Shown here one piece after another: positions 38,101 through 49,654 of a stretch of 64,000 bases of DNA (position 1 is its first letter; every line of letters begins with the position of its first letter). A model generated the notes under the pieces. That model searched no databases. It worked only from the letters and a program-made list of their open reading frames with translations, and had not been told where the DNA came from. The translations under genes and the position numbers were made by a program. The stretch is from Paramecium pentaurelia (lineage: Eukaryota; Ciliophora; Oligohymenophorea; Peniculida; Parameciidae), in the NCBI GenBank assembly GCA_905183005.1, contig CAJJDO010000144.1:233738-297737 (forward strand), written 5' to 3'.

Positions 38101-41100
38101 TTTTAAAGGTCTAATATCTTTTTGTCTATCTTCAAACCATTTTTGATATTGTTCCTTATTAAAAGATTAGAATTTCTAACAAAATAAAAAGTCATTTGCA
38201 TTGTTTCCAATAAAAATTAATCCAGATCCTAAAGGAACTCCAGTATTTTAAAATTTATTTGGACTTGCAATTGAAAATTTAGAAAAACTCATTAATTTTC
38301 CATGTAAATGTTTGAATATAAATTCTGGTTTGGAATACACAGTAGAAAATATTTCTTATTAAACAAAACAAATTTTTGATATGCATTGTTGAACATTAAA
38401 TTGAGATCCTTTATGTGTAAAAATTGTAAGAGGTAATTAATCATCTTTCTCAGGTCTTAATCCATCTATAGATATAATACCATCTGATTTAAATTCAGAT
38501 TTTTTATCACTGTATCCTGTTACAATTAATTTCATCATTTATTATTAGTTAGATAAATTTAATTAAATTACATTCTCACTATTTTGATTAACATCTACAA
38601 TTATGTTAGCCCAATAATCATTATTAGATTTTGATAAGATCATAGGATTATTACTAATAGGTTAAAAGTATACATCCTAATGTTCATTTAATTTAGCTAA
38701 ATCAGAGATTTCTTCAGGTGTTAATTTTGTTAAATCATCAAAAGATTCAATAATATCATTTTATTAAATAATAACTTATTAATCTACTTAAGATTTATTA
38801 TTCAATTATTATGATAATACTGGCTTTTCTTAGTTTTAGACTAATACTAATTTTGGTATATAATTTTCTCCTTAAATTATAATATTAATTTATTACCATC
38901 AAATAATGTACATTCCCAACTCTTATTAGTACCTTAAATAATAATTTTGTCATCTTGGAAATTCAAATTTGTAATGAATTCATCTATTTATAAAATAATT
39001 TGATCTTTAAATTCAAATTCTTCTTGTGATTACTAAAATTATATTTAATATATTTACAGTTAAAACTGGATAGAGTGTTTCATATATAAATCTACTATTT
39101 TCTCCTTCATTTAATAATTTTAATAAATTTTATATATTTACTATTTATTATTATGTTTTATTAGTTAAAATTGAATAACTTCCTTCATTATTAATTCTAA
39201 AAAATTAACTTAAGTATTTGATACTCTAGTAGAATCTATTCAATACTAGATAGGATTATTATTCTGTAGTAAAGATATGGGCAAATAATAAATGTCTAAA
39301 TGGTTTTTAAAGATTGATTTAAATGATATTTGATAATTTAGAATTTTTGAAAATATTTCTAAATTTTTCATTATTATCCTCTTATATTTTCTAATTATTT
39401 TCTTCTATAATTTCTATTTATTATTCAAGTATTTATTCTTAAATTGCAATAATATCTTCTTTTTCATAAGCATCTTGTGGAGGTTAAGCATCACATGCTT
39501 AACATTTGATATTTTCATTTGAATTTAATAAAGTACATTCTTTACATGTCCAATATGGTTTTAATTTAGATATTTTAACTTCTTCTTATATTGATTATTA
39601 TTATTATTATTTTTCTTTAGCCTTCTACTCTTAAATTCCAAATACTTTTTCAATAGCATCTTCTATTTTATTTTTAGTTTCTATTAATGCTTATTTTGAT
39701 GCTTCAATAGAAAAACCCATATTGTAAAGTTGTTCTAATAAATCTTCATTAGGAACAACAACAGCAGCTTCTTAAGATTCTTCACTTAAACTATCCTAAT
39801 TTTCAATATTAGAAGAAGGATTATTTTCTGATTATGGTTCAGCAAAAAGAGTAGCCAATTAATTTTAATCTTCTACCTTTTCTTCAAATGATCTAAGATT
39901 AAATTACAAACATTTATGTAAACTTAATTCTCCATTCCAAATTTATATATTTCCTTCATCATTTACAAGAGTAAAATAGATTGAATCATTTACTGATTTG
40001 ACTAATTATAAATTAGATTCTAAATCTACATATGGAATATTATTAATAGTCAAAGCTAAAGGAATATCTACATAACTGTATATTTTCTCAGTTGGTAAAA
40101 TATTAGATAAATCATTCTAATAAGTAATTGGTTCAATTTAATGTCTATAATTAGTAAAATGTCTAAATATATTTGAGAAACCTGGAAGTTTTAAAAGTCC
40201 TAATTCTGTTAATTAAATTATATCATAAGGATAATTATTTGAATCTAAGAAACTGTATAATCTATGAAATTAAGAGAATATTCTTGGAACTAAATTGAAA
40301 GATGTTGTTGCATTAAATGATTCAAATTGTTTATTGTTTAATGTCATTGCATATAATTATTCATCTATTTCTAATAAAATTCTAATTATTTTTATAACTT
40401 TGCAGCTTTCTACTTATTCATCTATTTTTGAAATGAGTCCAAAATCTTATTCATATTCATCTAATTATGAAAGTACTATTTATTTCATTAAAATATATGG
40501 GATTTAAATCAAAACTTATGTATCTAATGATTTAGCTTATGTCCAATATTAATGAAATTATTCTATCATATTTGGATTTGTTAATCCATCTTCTAACGAT
40601 TTCTTCCAAATGAAAGATTCAGAGATTAATTCATAATGTTATTTGATTAATTTGATATAAATCATTGATTAAGGAGTTTCTGGTCTATTTGAAAATATGT
40701 TAATTAATTATGTATTATCAATATTTGATTTTCCTAATTTAGGTCTTAGCAATTTCATTTTATTATTATTAAAATAGATGAAATTATTTGCTATTTTGAT
40801 CATTTAATCACAATGCAACTCATTTGATTAAATATCAATCAATTTTTATAGAAAATGAAAATTTGGTATCTAAAATTAATTCTTCTAAGTAAATAAATTA
40901 AGGGGTAAACATTTAATTCTAGGATATTGAAGATTTGGATGTTATGCAAATGGATTCAATGCTGCAACTTTACCATGTGGTGCAAATTATACTAAAGGAA
41001 CATATGTTGCATTCTTTTCAACAGGAAGTGTTTTTTTTTAATTATGATTTCCATTCAAATAAAAATTAAGTTCTCCTAATTCAATATTTAGAATAACTGT

Positions 41101-41507
41101 TATTGTTCTAATTGTACTTGCTGTGAAAGATTATAAATAAACTTTCTCTTATCCTGGATTACTAACAGTGCTCACTCCAATCTTGAATAATAAAACTATA
41201 AACAATACTTGCATTTAAGCACAATCATAAATTGCAATAATCTCCCAAATATGTGTACCTTTTGACATTTAAAGAGTACCAAATTTCTTAATTATATTTG
41301 TGTTACCACAACATTATACTACTAATCCTGATGGTGTGACTAATATATTAGATTCAGATGACTTGGCAAATTACTATCTATAAGAGAATTAATGATTAAT
41401 GAATAATACATTAATGACTAAGTCTTGGGTTATCCTAAATATTCTTATAGGATTTCACATTCGACTTAATTAACATTGTAATAAGCTTCTTTAATATAGT
41501 GATGCAT
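25935..41507 (-). CDS. Giant BIRC6-type E2 fused to a complete ubiquitin E1
   Basis: ATG 41507-41505 to TGA 25937-25935. Five introns (41378-41409, 41182-41208, 39033-39057, 38871-38896, 26578-26602) keep one frame throughout, giving 5145 residues. N-terminal SPRY-like domain at about 40-150 (HIWEIIAIYDC, GELNFYLNG). UBA domain at about 570-605 (MGFSIEASKQALIETKNKIE). RanBP2-type zinc finger at about 632-660 (W-T-C-x2-C...N...C-x2-C). A long helical-repeat body with two beta-sandwich-like segments follows. Then comes a BIRC6/UBE2O-class UBC domain at about 3815-3960 with active-site Cys near 3905 (GKVCLSLLGTW), and the BIRC6-specific C-terminal extension (YFNEPGFEGE, RRHFYLKKIEIME). A Lys-rich linker leads to a full E1 at about 4110-5145. 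I found no BIR motif. The product should activate, accept and transfer ubiquitin within one chain. It may act as a large hybrid E2/E3 like animal BIRC6, which is normally charged by UBA6. Confidence 0.9.
29560..29990 (-). other. UBC (E2) domain of the giant gene
   Basis: This is the domain segment inside the 25935-41507 gene. It encodes the BIRC6-class E2 fold: ADMSNSLPVEHTNSIFVRAD, then YPNTPPKMNL, FNPNLYACGK and VCLSLLGTWRG. The catalytic cysteine codon is at 29685-29683. The frame runs straight on, without stop, intron or TGA, through ATG 29583 into the E1 part. That internal ATG is the Met of the BIRC6-like extension, not a start. Confidence 0.9.
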
Positions 41508-41580
41508 TTTTATTAAAATAATTTGTTTAATTCATTCAATCTCTTATGACTCTAAATATTGTTTATAGAGATCACCAGGT

Positions 41581-41596
41581 ATCACTGGTCAGTGAT
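41581..41596. repeat. Perfect inverted repeat in a divergent promoter
   Basis: Seven-base arms (ATCACTG and CAGTGAT) flank a GT spacer. The repeat sits in the 129-bp gap between the start codons of the giant E2-E1 gene and the divergent gene at 41637. It is GC-richer than its surroundings. It could be a dimeric factor site for both genes; its role is not shown. Confidence 0.45.
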
Positions 41597-41636
41597 TGAC
41601 GGAAAAAAAAGTATATTTTTTATTAATAAATATTTA

Positions 41637-42480
41637 ATGCAAAGGAGATAAGATTCAAACAATAACAGAATTCGAATATGTATCGATCGTTCAGTTGAAG
41701 TTAGAAATACTCGACAAAATATATCACCATTATAATCAAATCATTTGATATCTCCTTCAATTTACAAACATCTTAAATTACCCTCAATTAAACAATCAAG
41801 ATCTCCAAGTGCCAGAAATCAAAAAAATACAACTAATAATGTGTCATTACTAAATTAATAAACAACAGAACTTATTAAAAAGTTATCGTATAATAGTGTT
41901 AAATAAAAATATCACAGATTCATTACAGAAAACAAACGTAAAAGCTCATTAAGTTAAAATAAATTGGAACCATAAACCAAGTTAACTTCAAAAGTAATTT
42001 TAAATTGAGTATAAGCGAACTCGATCAATTTCCAATATGGTTTCCAAAAATTCATTAATTGTTTCAACATAATTTGAAGAAGAAGAGGAGTTGTCAAAAC
42101 AAATCAAATTGAATACTAATCTTCCATAAAATTAAATTAAAATAGAAATTGTTGATAAAATATAATCTAACTATGAATAATCACATAATAGATATACTAA
42201 GTTTAAGGTTCAACAAAATGATTCTTATCAAAAAAGTGATAATTAAGAATTAAATAGTCTAAGATAATCATTATTTTCTATTATTGAAAATAGTAGAGTC
42301 TAAAGACATAAATTTTATTAATTAGGAAACACAGATCAATAATTATAATTATTGGAACAATTATATTTATAAAATGAAAAACTTGTTAGAAATTATGTCT
42401 AAATTAGATAAGAAGCCTAACAACTTGATTTGAAAGTTAAATCCCTCTCAAATCAAAAAAAACAATTTAGAATATAGTGA
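41637..42480 (+). CDS. Uncharacterised Ser/Gln-rich protein with C-terminal coiled coil
   Basis: ATG 41637-41639 to TGA 42478-42480 with one 22-bp intron at 41994-42015 (GTA...AAG). The result is exactly 274 codons including stop (273 aa). The start is chosen because this ATG is in frame with the long coding run, whereas ATG 41677 is out of frame and meets TGA within seven codons. The N-terminal half is basic and Ser/Gln/Asn-rich, with an acidic patch (FEEEEELSKQIK) near the middle. The last 60 residues form a Gln-rich coiled coil (LLEQLYLQNEKLVRNYVQIR). No signal peptide, membrane segment or known domain. It is head-to-head with the giant E2-E1 gene, and its 3' end overlaps the end of a kinase pseudogene on the other strand by about 33 bp. 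Confidence 0.68.
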
Positions 42481-43346
42481 TTCTCTTTTTGTAAATTGTA
42501 TTTCATAAAATCCTTTGATTTATTAAGCCTCTTCATCATCATTCTCTCCCATATTTTATCTCTTCTATTCCAAAATCTATTTCATATCATTAAATCTCTT
42601 TTGGTAATTTTCATCTTTTATTAATTTTTCTTATTCCCCTAAAACCTTATTAGTTTCATATTTGAAACTATCCTTACTCTACCAATTTCCTACATTATTT
42701 AATTCTAACCCATATAATAAGTATATCTATCAATTTTGCTTAAATCATTTAATATTTTCTAAAAATCTTATTCGAACCAACAATTTTACCTTATTGAGTT
42801 TTCCAATCGAAATTCTCACTCAACAATTAATTCTTCATAATTTCATTCAAACTTGGGAAATTTAAGTTCTATTTCAATTGCTTATGTAAACACTAGGTAA
42901 TCAATATCCTAACATAACACTCCTAATAAATAAATATCTGATTTTTTATTAGAATCTTTATCTCTAATGCATTCAAGAGCCATAAATTATGGAGTTCCCA
43001 CAAAATGTTTAAAATTAAATTATTTGATAATTATTTATTCTGATTACTTTTTCTTCCACTTCCACTTCCTTCAAAAGTTTGATCATTCATATCACTTACA
43101 GTTCTTAAATTAATAAACCTTATTTATTTATCTTTAGTGAAAAGTATATTTTCACTCTTTATATCTCTAAGTTCAATACCAAATTTATGAATGGAATGTA
43201 TTTTTTCCTCTTTTACTTAAGTTAATTTTATTTTATTCATCTATTTTAATACGAAAATTTTATTGGTTTCAATTTCTCTTACTCTATAAATATCAGAAAA
43301 ACATCAAAATAAGCAAAATCTTCAATAGATTTCTTTCTGTTCTCTG
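42448..43346 (-). pseudogene. Decayed AGC/PDK1-like protein kinase
   Basis: Reading the minus strand from about 43346 gives kinase landmarks that are damaged or missing. The start resembles a PDK1-type N-lobe (KSIEDFAYFDVF, then YRVREIETNKIFVLKQMNK with the VLK lysine), but the Gly-rich loop between them is lost. The segment from helix C to the hinge is absent. The catalytic loop reads LRDIKSENIL (HRD His lost), the DFG position reads INLRT, and APE is replaced by MALE (FVGTPQFMALECIRDK). Several in-frame TGAs and frame changes follow (about 42,800-42,860). The last 75 codons are again open (NKVLGEQEKLIKDENYQKRF), ending at TGA 42450-42448. It is a non-functional relic of a kinase gene. Confidence 0.65.
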
Positions 43347-43777
43347 TTTTTTTTTTTATTACATTAATTAAATTTCAGAACATATAAATTTATGTAATTT
43401 CCAATCTTATTTTTTTAATTCTATTGAACAATAATTAAAAGATTATGAACATTTCAATAATTCTCTTATATGTTTGCTATTTGATTTATTAAAAATATAA
43501 TAACAATTTTATTATTTTTTAAAGAATAATAGATTATCTTTAAGTCTGCTATATAATTATTTTGAATTAATTAGAATTCTCATCCAAATATAATACTTAT
43601 AGATTAAAGGTATATTAATAATTTATTTTGATTATAAAATAGATAATTATATCACTTTTAAATATATTGACCACAATTATATGAATGTTGAAACCCTCTC
43701 ATTTATAATAAATTTCATAAGATGAAAAATCATCTGCTTAACTTAATTTTTACAACATATTATTTTAATATTATAAT
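43347..43777. other. AT-rich intergenic sequence
   Basis: This 431-bp stretch between the kinase relic and the carboxypeptidase-like gene holds no feature that I can support; it must contain the promoter of the gene at 43778. Confidence 0.5.
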
Positions 43778-45353
43778 ATGAATGCCAACCCTAAAGATGG
43801 TTTCTCAGTTTCCTTATCAAAATTTCATAGAAAAAGTCTTCACTCTCAAATGGCTAACACTAGTGGATGCAATTAACTAAATGATCTTCCTAATATACCG
43901 CTTCCTGAGTTGAAGGTTAGAGGATTGCAGAGTGCGAAAATTAAAGCATCTCCCAAAAGATCACCTCATATTTTAAAATTTTATGTACATGACGCCTAGT
44001 GTATACTAAATGATCCTATAAAAAAAGCTAATGTAGTATTCAGTTTTATTTATGGATATAGAGAAGATATGAGAACTAATCTGAGTATGTATTTGTGGAC
44101 ACTTACTTAGATGCTTTACATGTAATTGCTTAAGAGGAGAAAAAGTATAAATAGGGTAATGGATAAACTATTTAATCTGAAGAATTTTCAGAACAACAAA
44201 TTTCAATAAATCCTTAACCTACTTTGCCTAACTTGCCTGCTTAATTGATGAGAGAAAGGATGAGAGTTTATGCATAAAGTTAATAAAAAGAACCTTAATC
44301 TAGTAATTTTGAATATCAATAAATTAGTAGAATCTCAATTAGCATAAAGGTAGCCCAAGAAAGTAATCAAAACTGCAACAAGTCTAATGACTAAAAAAAT
44401 ACTCCCAAATAAACTAACTGTATCATTATCAGTTCATTAAGCTATTCCATCTATTAAACATAAAGTAAGTGCTAAAAGATGGGTCATGTTCACTAAATAA
44501 AAGAATGAAAAATGTTTTAATAAATCAGTTGGATGGCAAGAGTTTCAAAAAGGGGAAGTAGCCAGTATCACAAAGATTATGACTTGTTACACAACATTAA
44601 CGTATTTAAAAGAATACAATATTGAGCCTGATTAAATAAAAATAAAAATTCCAGGCCATGCTGAATGTATTGATGGTACTAGTGCCTTTTTAAATGCAGG
44701 AGGCATATTAACAATTAAATAATTGTTATTCGCTCTTATGTTACCTTCTGGAAATGATGCAGCACTTGTTTTAAGTTTTACTATAGCATATTTGATGATT
44801 TTACAAAAGACAGAGATTTATTAATATAATCGATATTTGAAAGGTGCTATAATTGACATAGAACCATAGATTGAAAGGAACAAAAAATTACTTAAACATA
44901 CATTCCTCGATCAAATGAATAAGCATGCAATTTCTATCAAAATGGAAAATACTAATTATTCGTCTGTTCATGGTTTAAATGATGAGAAGAATGTATCATG
45001 TCCTAATGATATAAGGTATATGTTTATAGTCAATATAAATTAGTAAATTAATAGAGAAATGCATTTAATTAGAAGTTTTCCTTGAGATAATAACAACCAA
45101 AATTTTTAAGACTCATGCTCTAACAGATAAAGGAGGCAAAGCTACTTTATATAAATGGAAAAATACAAATAAATTACTTAAAAAGTCTGGTTGGATGGGA
45201 GTAAAGACAGGTGTTACTCCTAATGCTGGACCTTGCTTCACAGGATATTATAAGAATAATGATATGGAGGCCATAATTGTTGTTTTAAATTGTTCTTCGA
45301 TGAACTAAAGATTTAGAGATGCAGAAGTATTACTTATCTCAGCATTGAAATGA
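43778..45353 (+). CDS. Serine-type D-Ala-D-Ala carboxypeptidase-like protein (peptidase S11)
   Basis: ATG 43778-43780 to TGA 45351-45353. Introns are 44085-44110 (26 bp), 44303-44327 (25 bp) and 45016-45043 (28 bp), all GTA...TAG; the spliced length is 499 codons including stop. Residues about 215 to the end match the S11 (DacA-type) penicillin-binding fold with all three active-site motifs in order and spacing. SITK (S-x-x-K) starts near residue 246, SGN (S-x-N) near 307 and KTG near 450, the last in GWMGVKTGVTPNAGPCFTGY. The first 210 residues are a Gln/Ser/Pro-rich, probably disordered extension not found in bacterial enzymes. I see no signal peptide, so the protein is probably cytosolic. 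The catalytic set is intact, so hydrolase or beta-lactam-binding activity is plausible. The substrate is unclear in a cell without peptidoglycan; bacterial wall fragments from food are one possibility. Proper ciliate introns show it is resident, not contaminant. Confidence 0.88.
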
Positions 45354-45392
45354 GAAAATTAATTTATTTATTTATATATTAAAATTATATTA

Positions 45393-48300
45393 ATGAGTGA
45401 TATATTAGTGATCACTTAAGAATTAATAAACGATGTAGATAGGTAATTTTTAGAATAATGCATTTAGAACAATCAATTACTTTACAGTAAGCGATCTAAG
45501 AAGGAAGAATAAATTCATATATCAATATTTGTCTGATTTTTACTTAAAACAAAAAATTCCATTTGACAAAGTAATATAATTCCTTAGAAATATCTAAGTA
45601 ATTCAATTTAAATTATTGTTTAGTAAAATGAAGCATCTTTTACAATTCTTTTAGAAAATCTTTATTTGTGTACAATGGTTATTTAATAATCGTCAGATTC
45701 AAGAAAACTTTTAATATAGTTAATGCAAAGTTTGGCGGAAAGATTGACTTAAACTTAAAAATAAATATTTTTTGACAACTTTGATGAAGAAGTATTATGG
45801 GAATGTGGATTTGTTTAATAAGATACTTTTTCTTAAAGAAAGAGAAAAATAAACACAGATAAAAATTTTTTTCAAAATAAGTTTTGGTCAATGAAAGATG
45901 AAAATGAAGGATATAGCAAATTGATGGTTGAAATATTAGATGCAGCAAAACACACTGATATATATGATGAAGAAATTAAATAAAGAATAGAAAACATAAT
46001 ACATTTGATTGGATATTTTGATTTAGATCCAGATAGAGTTGTTGATATCATAATTCAAAGTTGGACAGAATATCCATGTAGTTTGTCTTATGTTAAAATA
46101 CTAAAATAATTTAAATGCATCTCTGTTTGCTAATTCTTAGGTAAAAGATTCGAATCAATTGTTTAAACCCTGTCAAACAACAATAATATAAGTATTTTAA
46201 TGACTAAAATGGCTAATTCAGCTTAAGTTATGTAAACTGATTAGAAAATTCCTGATCATAAATTAATCATTATTACAGCAACAGCCTTAAAATACAAATT
46301 ATTTGAACTTGGAAATATTTGGAAATATTTATAACCTAATGATCAAGATTTTTCTAAAATCTTTGAAGATCTAGCAGAAGACAGTTATAAATTTTATAAA
46401 TCATTTGATTAAGTAATGCAAGTAGAAGAATTAAGAGATTCAAGAAATAATAATGATTAATCGGAAAAATTAAAAAAAGATTTATTTGGATAATAATTAT
46501 GTATTATTCATTAATTTATTAATTAGATAATCAAAAATTATGGTTGATGTAAGGATTAATCCATATTAATGCTTTCAATATATTTTAAGAATTATACAAA
46601 TCTTTTGAAGGAATAGTTGATTTTACAATATTCTTACCTATCAAAAGAACCATAGCTGATTTAATTGATTGGATGATTGATCCATTACATGAATAATAAT
46701 TCAATAAAACTCTATTTAAAAGTAGATCTAGAGAGTAAAAGAAAGTAATTATTTTCAATATTCAATCTAGTTTATATATGATCCAAATTGTACTACAGCA
46801 TTTTAAATAAAATAATTAGAAGTTATAGATGAAGATGCAATATCTATATTAAATGAGATATTATCAATATTTTCACCATATATTGGTGAGTATCCTTTAG
46901 TATTTCACAAATTGTGTAAAGTATTGATATAATCATAAAATCCTGATGTTTAACCATTGATTCTAGATCATTTAGTACCAGCTTTATAGAGTGGAGAATG
47001 TTTGCCTATTGTAATAGAATTATGGAAATATTTGGGATAATTAGATTTTCGCAAGAGATTTGATTGCTATTCAAAATGGAAAGATCTTCATTAATTTTCT
47101 ACAATTAATTAGACAATCAGAGCAGCTCAACTTACTAAAGAACATATTAGAAGTTTCTTTAATAAAATTGATAAAGATAATAAAGATAAAATGATGGTGA
47201 AATTTGCAAAACTTTCTCATAATCAACCTATGATTGTAATGAATGTTTTAAGGAGAAATAGATTAGAAATTCCAGATAATAATTCAGTAATTGTTCATAC
47301 CTTAGGATTGGCAACTCCATTATCTTTAGATATTTTATAATTTATAATGATTTAATGGTTATGTGATTTTAATGATGAATCAAAAGTTAGAGATAAAGAT
47401 ATTGAATGTAGATATTGGTTTAAAAATATTGCATAATTCATAGCAAGTGTGCTAAGAAAATATTATACTATTGATATGTAAGGATTGTTTGCATATTTGA
47501 TTGATGTATTTTCTACTGATCAAAGTAATCCTTCAATATCTAAAAATGAATCAATAATTAAACCAGAAATTTTAATATTAAGAGAATTGATTGAGAAAAT
47601 GACAGGAATAGTTCATATTGAGGATCTTACACCTTAATAAATATAAGCTTTGGCAGGAGGAAGGTATATTTAACTTGAAACTACTTCATAAACAAATGAA
47701 TTTAGAAGATCTAGAAAAAGTTCTAGTGCTTTAGAATAATTCTTTTGGTCATAAACCATAAACTCTCAGAGAATTTTGAATCAGAATAATCAAGAAGAAG
47801 TTGTTTCATTAGCATTTTTAATGCTAGTAGTTTTATGTTAATAGAGGTCTAGATTCATTTTAAATTATCATAATCAAAATTTGAAACCGTTAGTTGCATT
47901 ATATGATAATTTTACTTGCAGTATCAATTAACTAACCAAATGTTTATTGTTTTAAACTGACAAACCAACACATTATGCTTAATTATTTCCAGAGAATCCA
48001 CTCGAAAGAATGGTTATAGACTTTAAATTACCGTTTGAGATTGCTTTTCATATTGTGAGATACAGTTATAAGAGCTTGTATAATATGAGTGAAGAAGAAT
48101 TTTAAGAAGAAGTTGATAATATCAAGAATATCTATGATAAAATTGATCCAAAAATAATGTGTATCAATCCAGATATTAACAATCAATAAGTTCCACAATT
48201 ACCATTAATATGTCATACTTATGTTAAGGATATCTTATGGACTATTATTAATCCAGAATTGTTTACAATATTTTGGCTTTTGAGTTTGGATAATATTTAT

Positions 48301-49363
48301 GTGCCATAAGCTATTTATGATTAATAACTCAAATGGCTACAAGAGAATATCAATAAAAATCCTGATACTAAGGACAGATAAAGTAAACAGCATTAAAAGG
48401 CATTTGATAAATTGTAGAATGAATTAGACAACAATAAAAAACGACAAGAATAATTTGATAAGTGTTTGAGAGACAAGAAACATGTTTTTAGTTTCAAAGA
48501 AGCTGATCAAGCAAAAGAGAATTATCATATCAAATTTGCTTAATGTTTATCATAAGTTTGCTTGTTGCCAAGGATTCTGATAGATCCCGCTGAAGCCATT
48601 TATTGTGCTAAATTTGTACAAAAAATGTTAAAAATTGGTAAACCAAGATACACTTACACATTTTATGTACCTAAGGAAATCATCTATTTCACATTTACAT
48701 ATTTATAATGTGCAACTGAAGAGGAAGCATCAAATTTGAGTATATTTATGTAGTAACTGATCATACCGTATGCTAATTGGAATGATGAAACTAAGTTTAA
48801 GAACGACCTTAGAAACTACTTTGACACCTCAATTGAAGGATATGATAGAGAAAAACAGTATATAATTTAAAACATTTTTTTCAAGATGGCCTAGTTTATC
48901 AGAATTTTGAAAAACAATGAGACATAAGTATATATTAATGGTTATATGTTAGGTTCGTAATGCCTTGATATTTTTGAAAAGAGTTTAAGATATTTTTCCT
49001 CCAACTCAGCAAATGGCTGAATATATTAAAATATATTTATAAGATGTGGAAAAGGATTATGGTCACATACAGGACATTAAAACTTAGATAAAGAATTTCC
49101 ATATTGAAGATAAAATCAATACTCTACCAGTTTATGCTCCAAAGAATACAAACGCAGCCCATGAATCAAAAAAGTAGGCGCCAAATTAAGAAAAAATGAA
49201 ATCAGTTGGAAAAGGAGCTGATGGAGAGCATGAAGAATATAATCACAAGGAACATTCAGAAGAGAGAAGAAATCAAAATAACAAAACAGATGGTAGACAA
49301 GTTCCAAAAAAGAAGAAAAGCCATGATAAGGATAGACCTTTAAAGAGATTAGATAAATCATGA
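45393..49363 (+). CDS. THOC2: THO complex subunit 2
   Basis: ATG 45393-45395 to TGA 49361-49363. Introns are 45435-45453 (19 bp), 45598-45623, 46501-46526, 46745-46770 (26 bp each) and 48928-48952 (25 bp); the spliced length is exactly 1283 codons including stop. The central part carries the THOC2/Tho2 signature ILRELIEKMTGI followed by LTPQQIQALAGG. Further on it has the conserved C-terminal helical domain: DPAEAIYCAKFVQKML, then a CATEEEASNL segment matching the CTENEAS region of animal THOC2, and RNALIFLKRVQDIFPP. The tail is a charged, Lys/His/Asp-rich disordered stretch (KKKKSHDKDRPLKRLDK), as in other THOC2 proteins. THOC2 is the scaffold of the nuclear THO/TREX complex, which couples transcription to mRNA packaging and export. 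It is somewhat shorter than the animal protein (about 1600). The first intron is the least certain; without it the frame breaks. Confidence 0.87.
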
Positions 49364-49654
49364 ATATTTGATATATATATAAATGTAAAAACGTTGAAAA
49401 TTGATCACTTGAATTTATTTGGATTATGATAAACAGTGGAAAAATCAATTCAGTAATGAGAATCCAATAAAGTTTAGTATGAGCTTTTATTCCTTTAAGG
49501 AATACCATTTACATGAATATTTAATTACTGATATAGATTCATTTAATTGAGACTAATCTAGAAAAAAACGAATCTAAATTTATAAAAAAATATGATTCGT
49601 TGAGTATTTAAGGGATTGATCAACACCATATAATCAATAATTAATTTATTTTAC

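Noticed and set aside
44321..44336. A 16-bp GT...AG sequence as an intron in the S11 gene
   Set aside because: A canonical 25-bp intron at 44303-44327 restores the same frame and gives a better protein sequence.
45679..45948. 89-residue minus-strand frame
   Set aside because: It is antisense to spliced THOC2 coding sequence with intact frame on the plus strand.
49116..49508. 130-residue open frame on the minus strand
   Set aside because: It lies antisense to the Lys/Glu/Asp-rich tail of THOC2 and its composition (Ile/Leu/Phe/Tyr) is that of a shadow frame.
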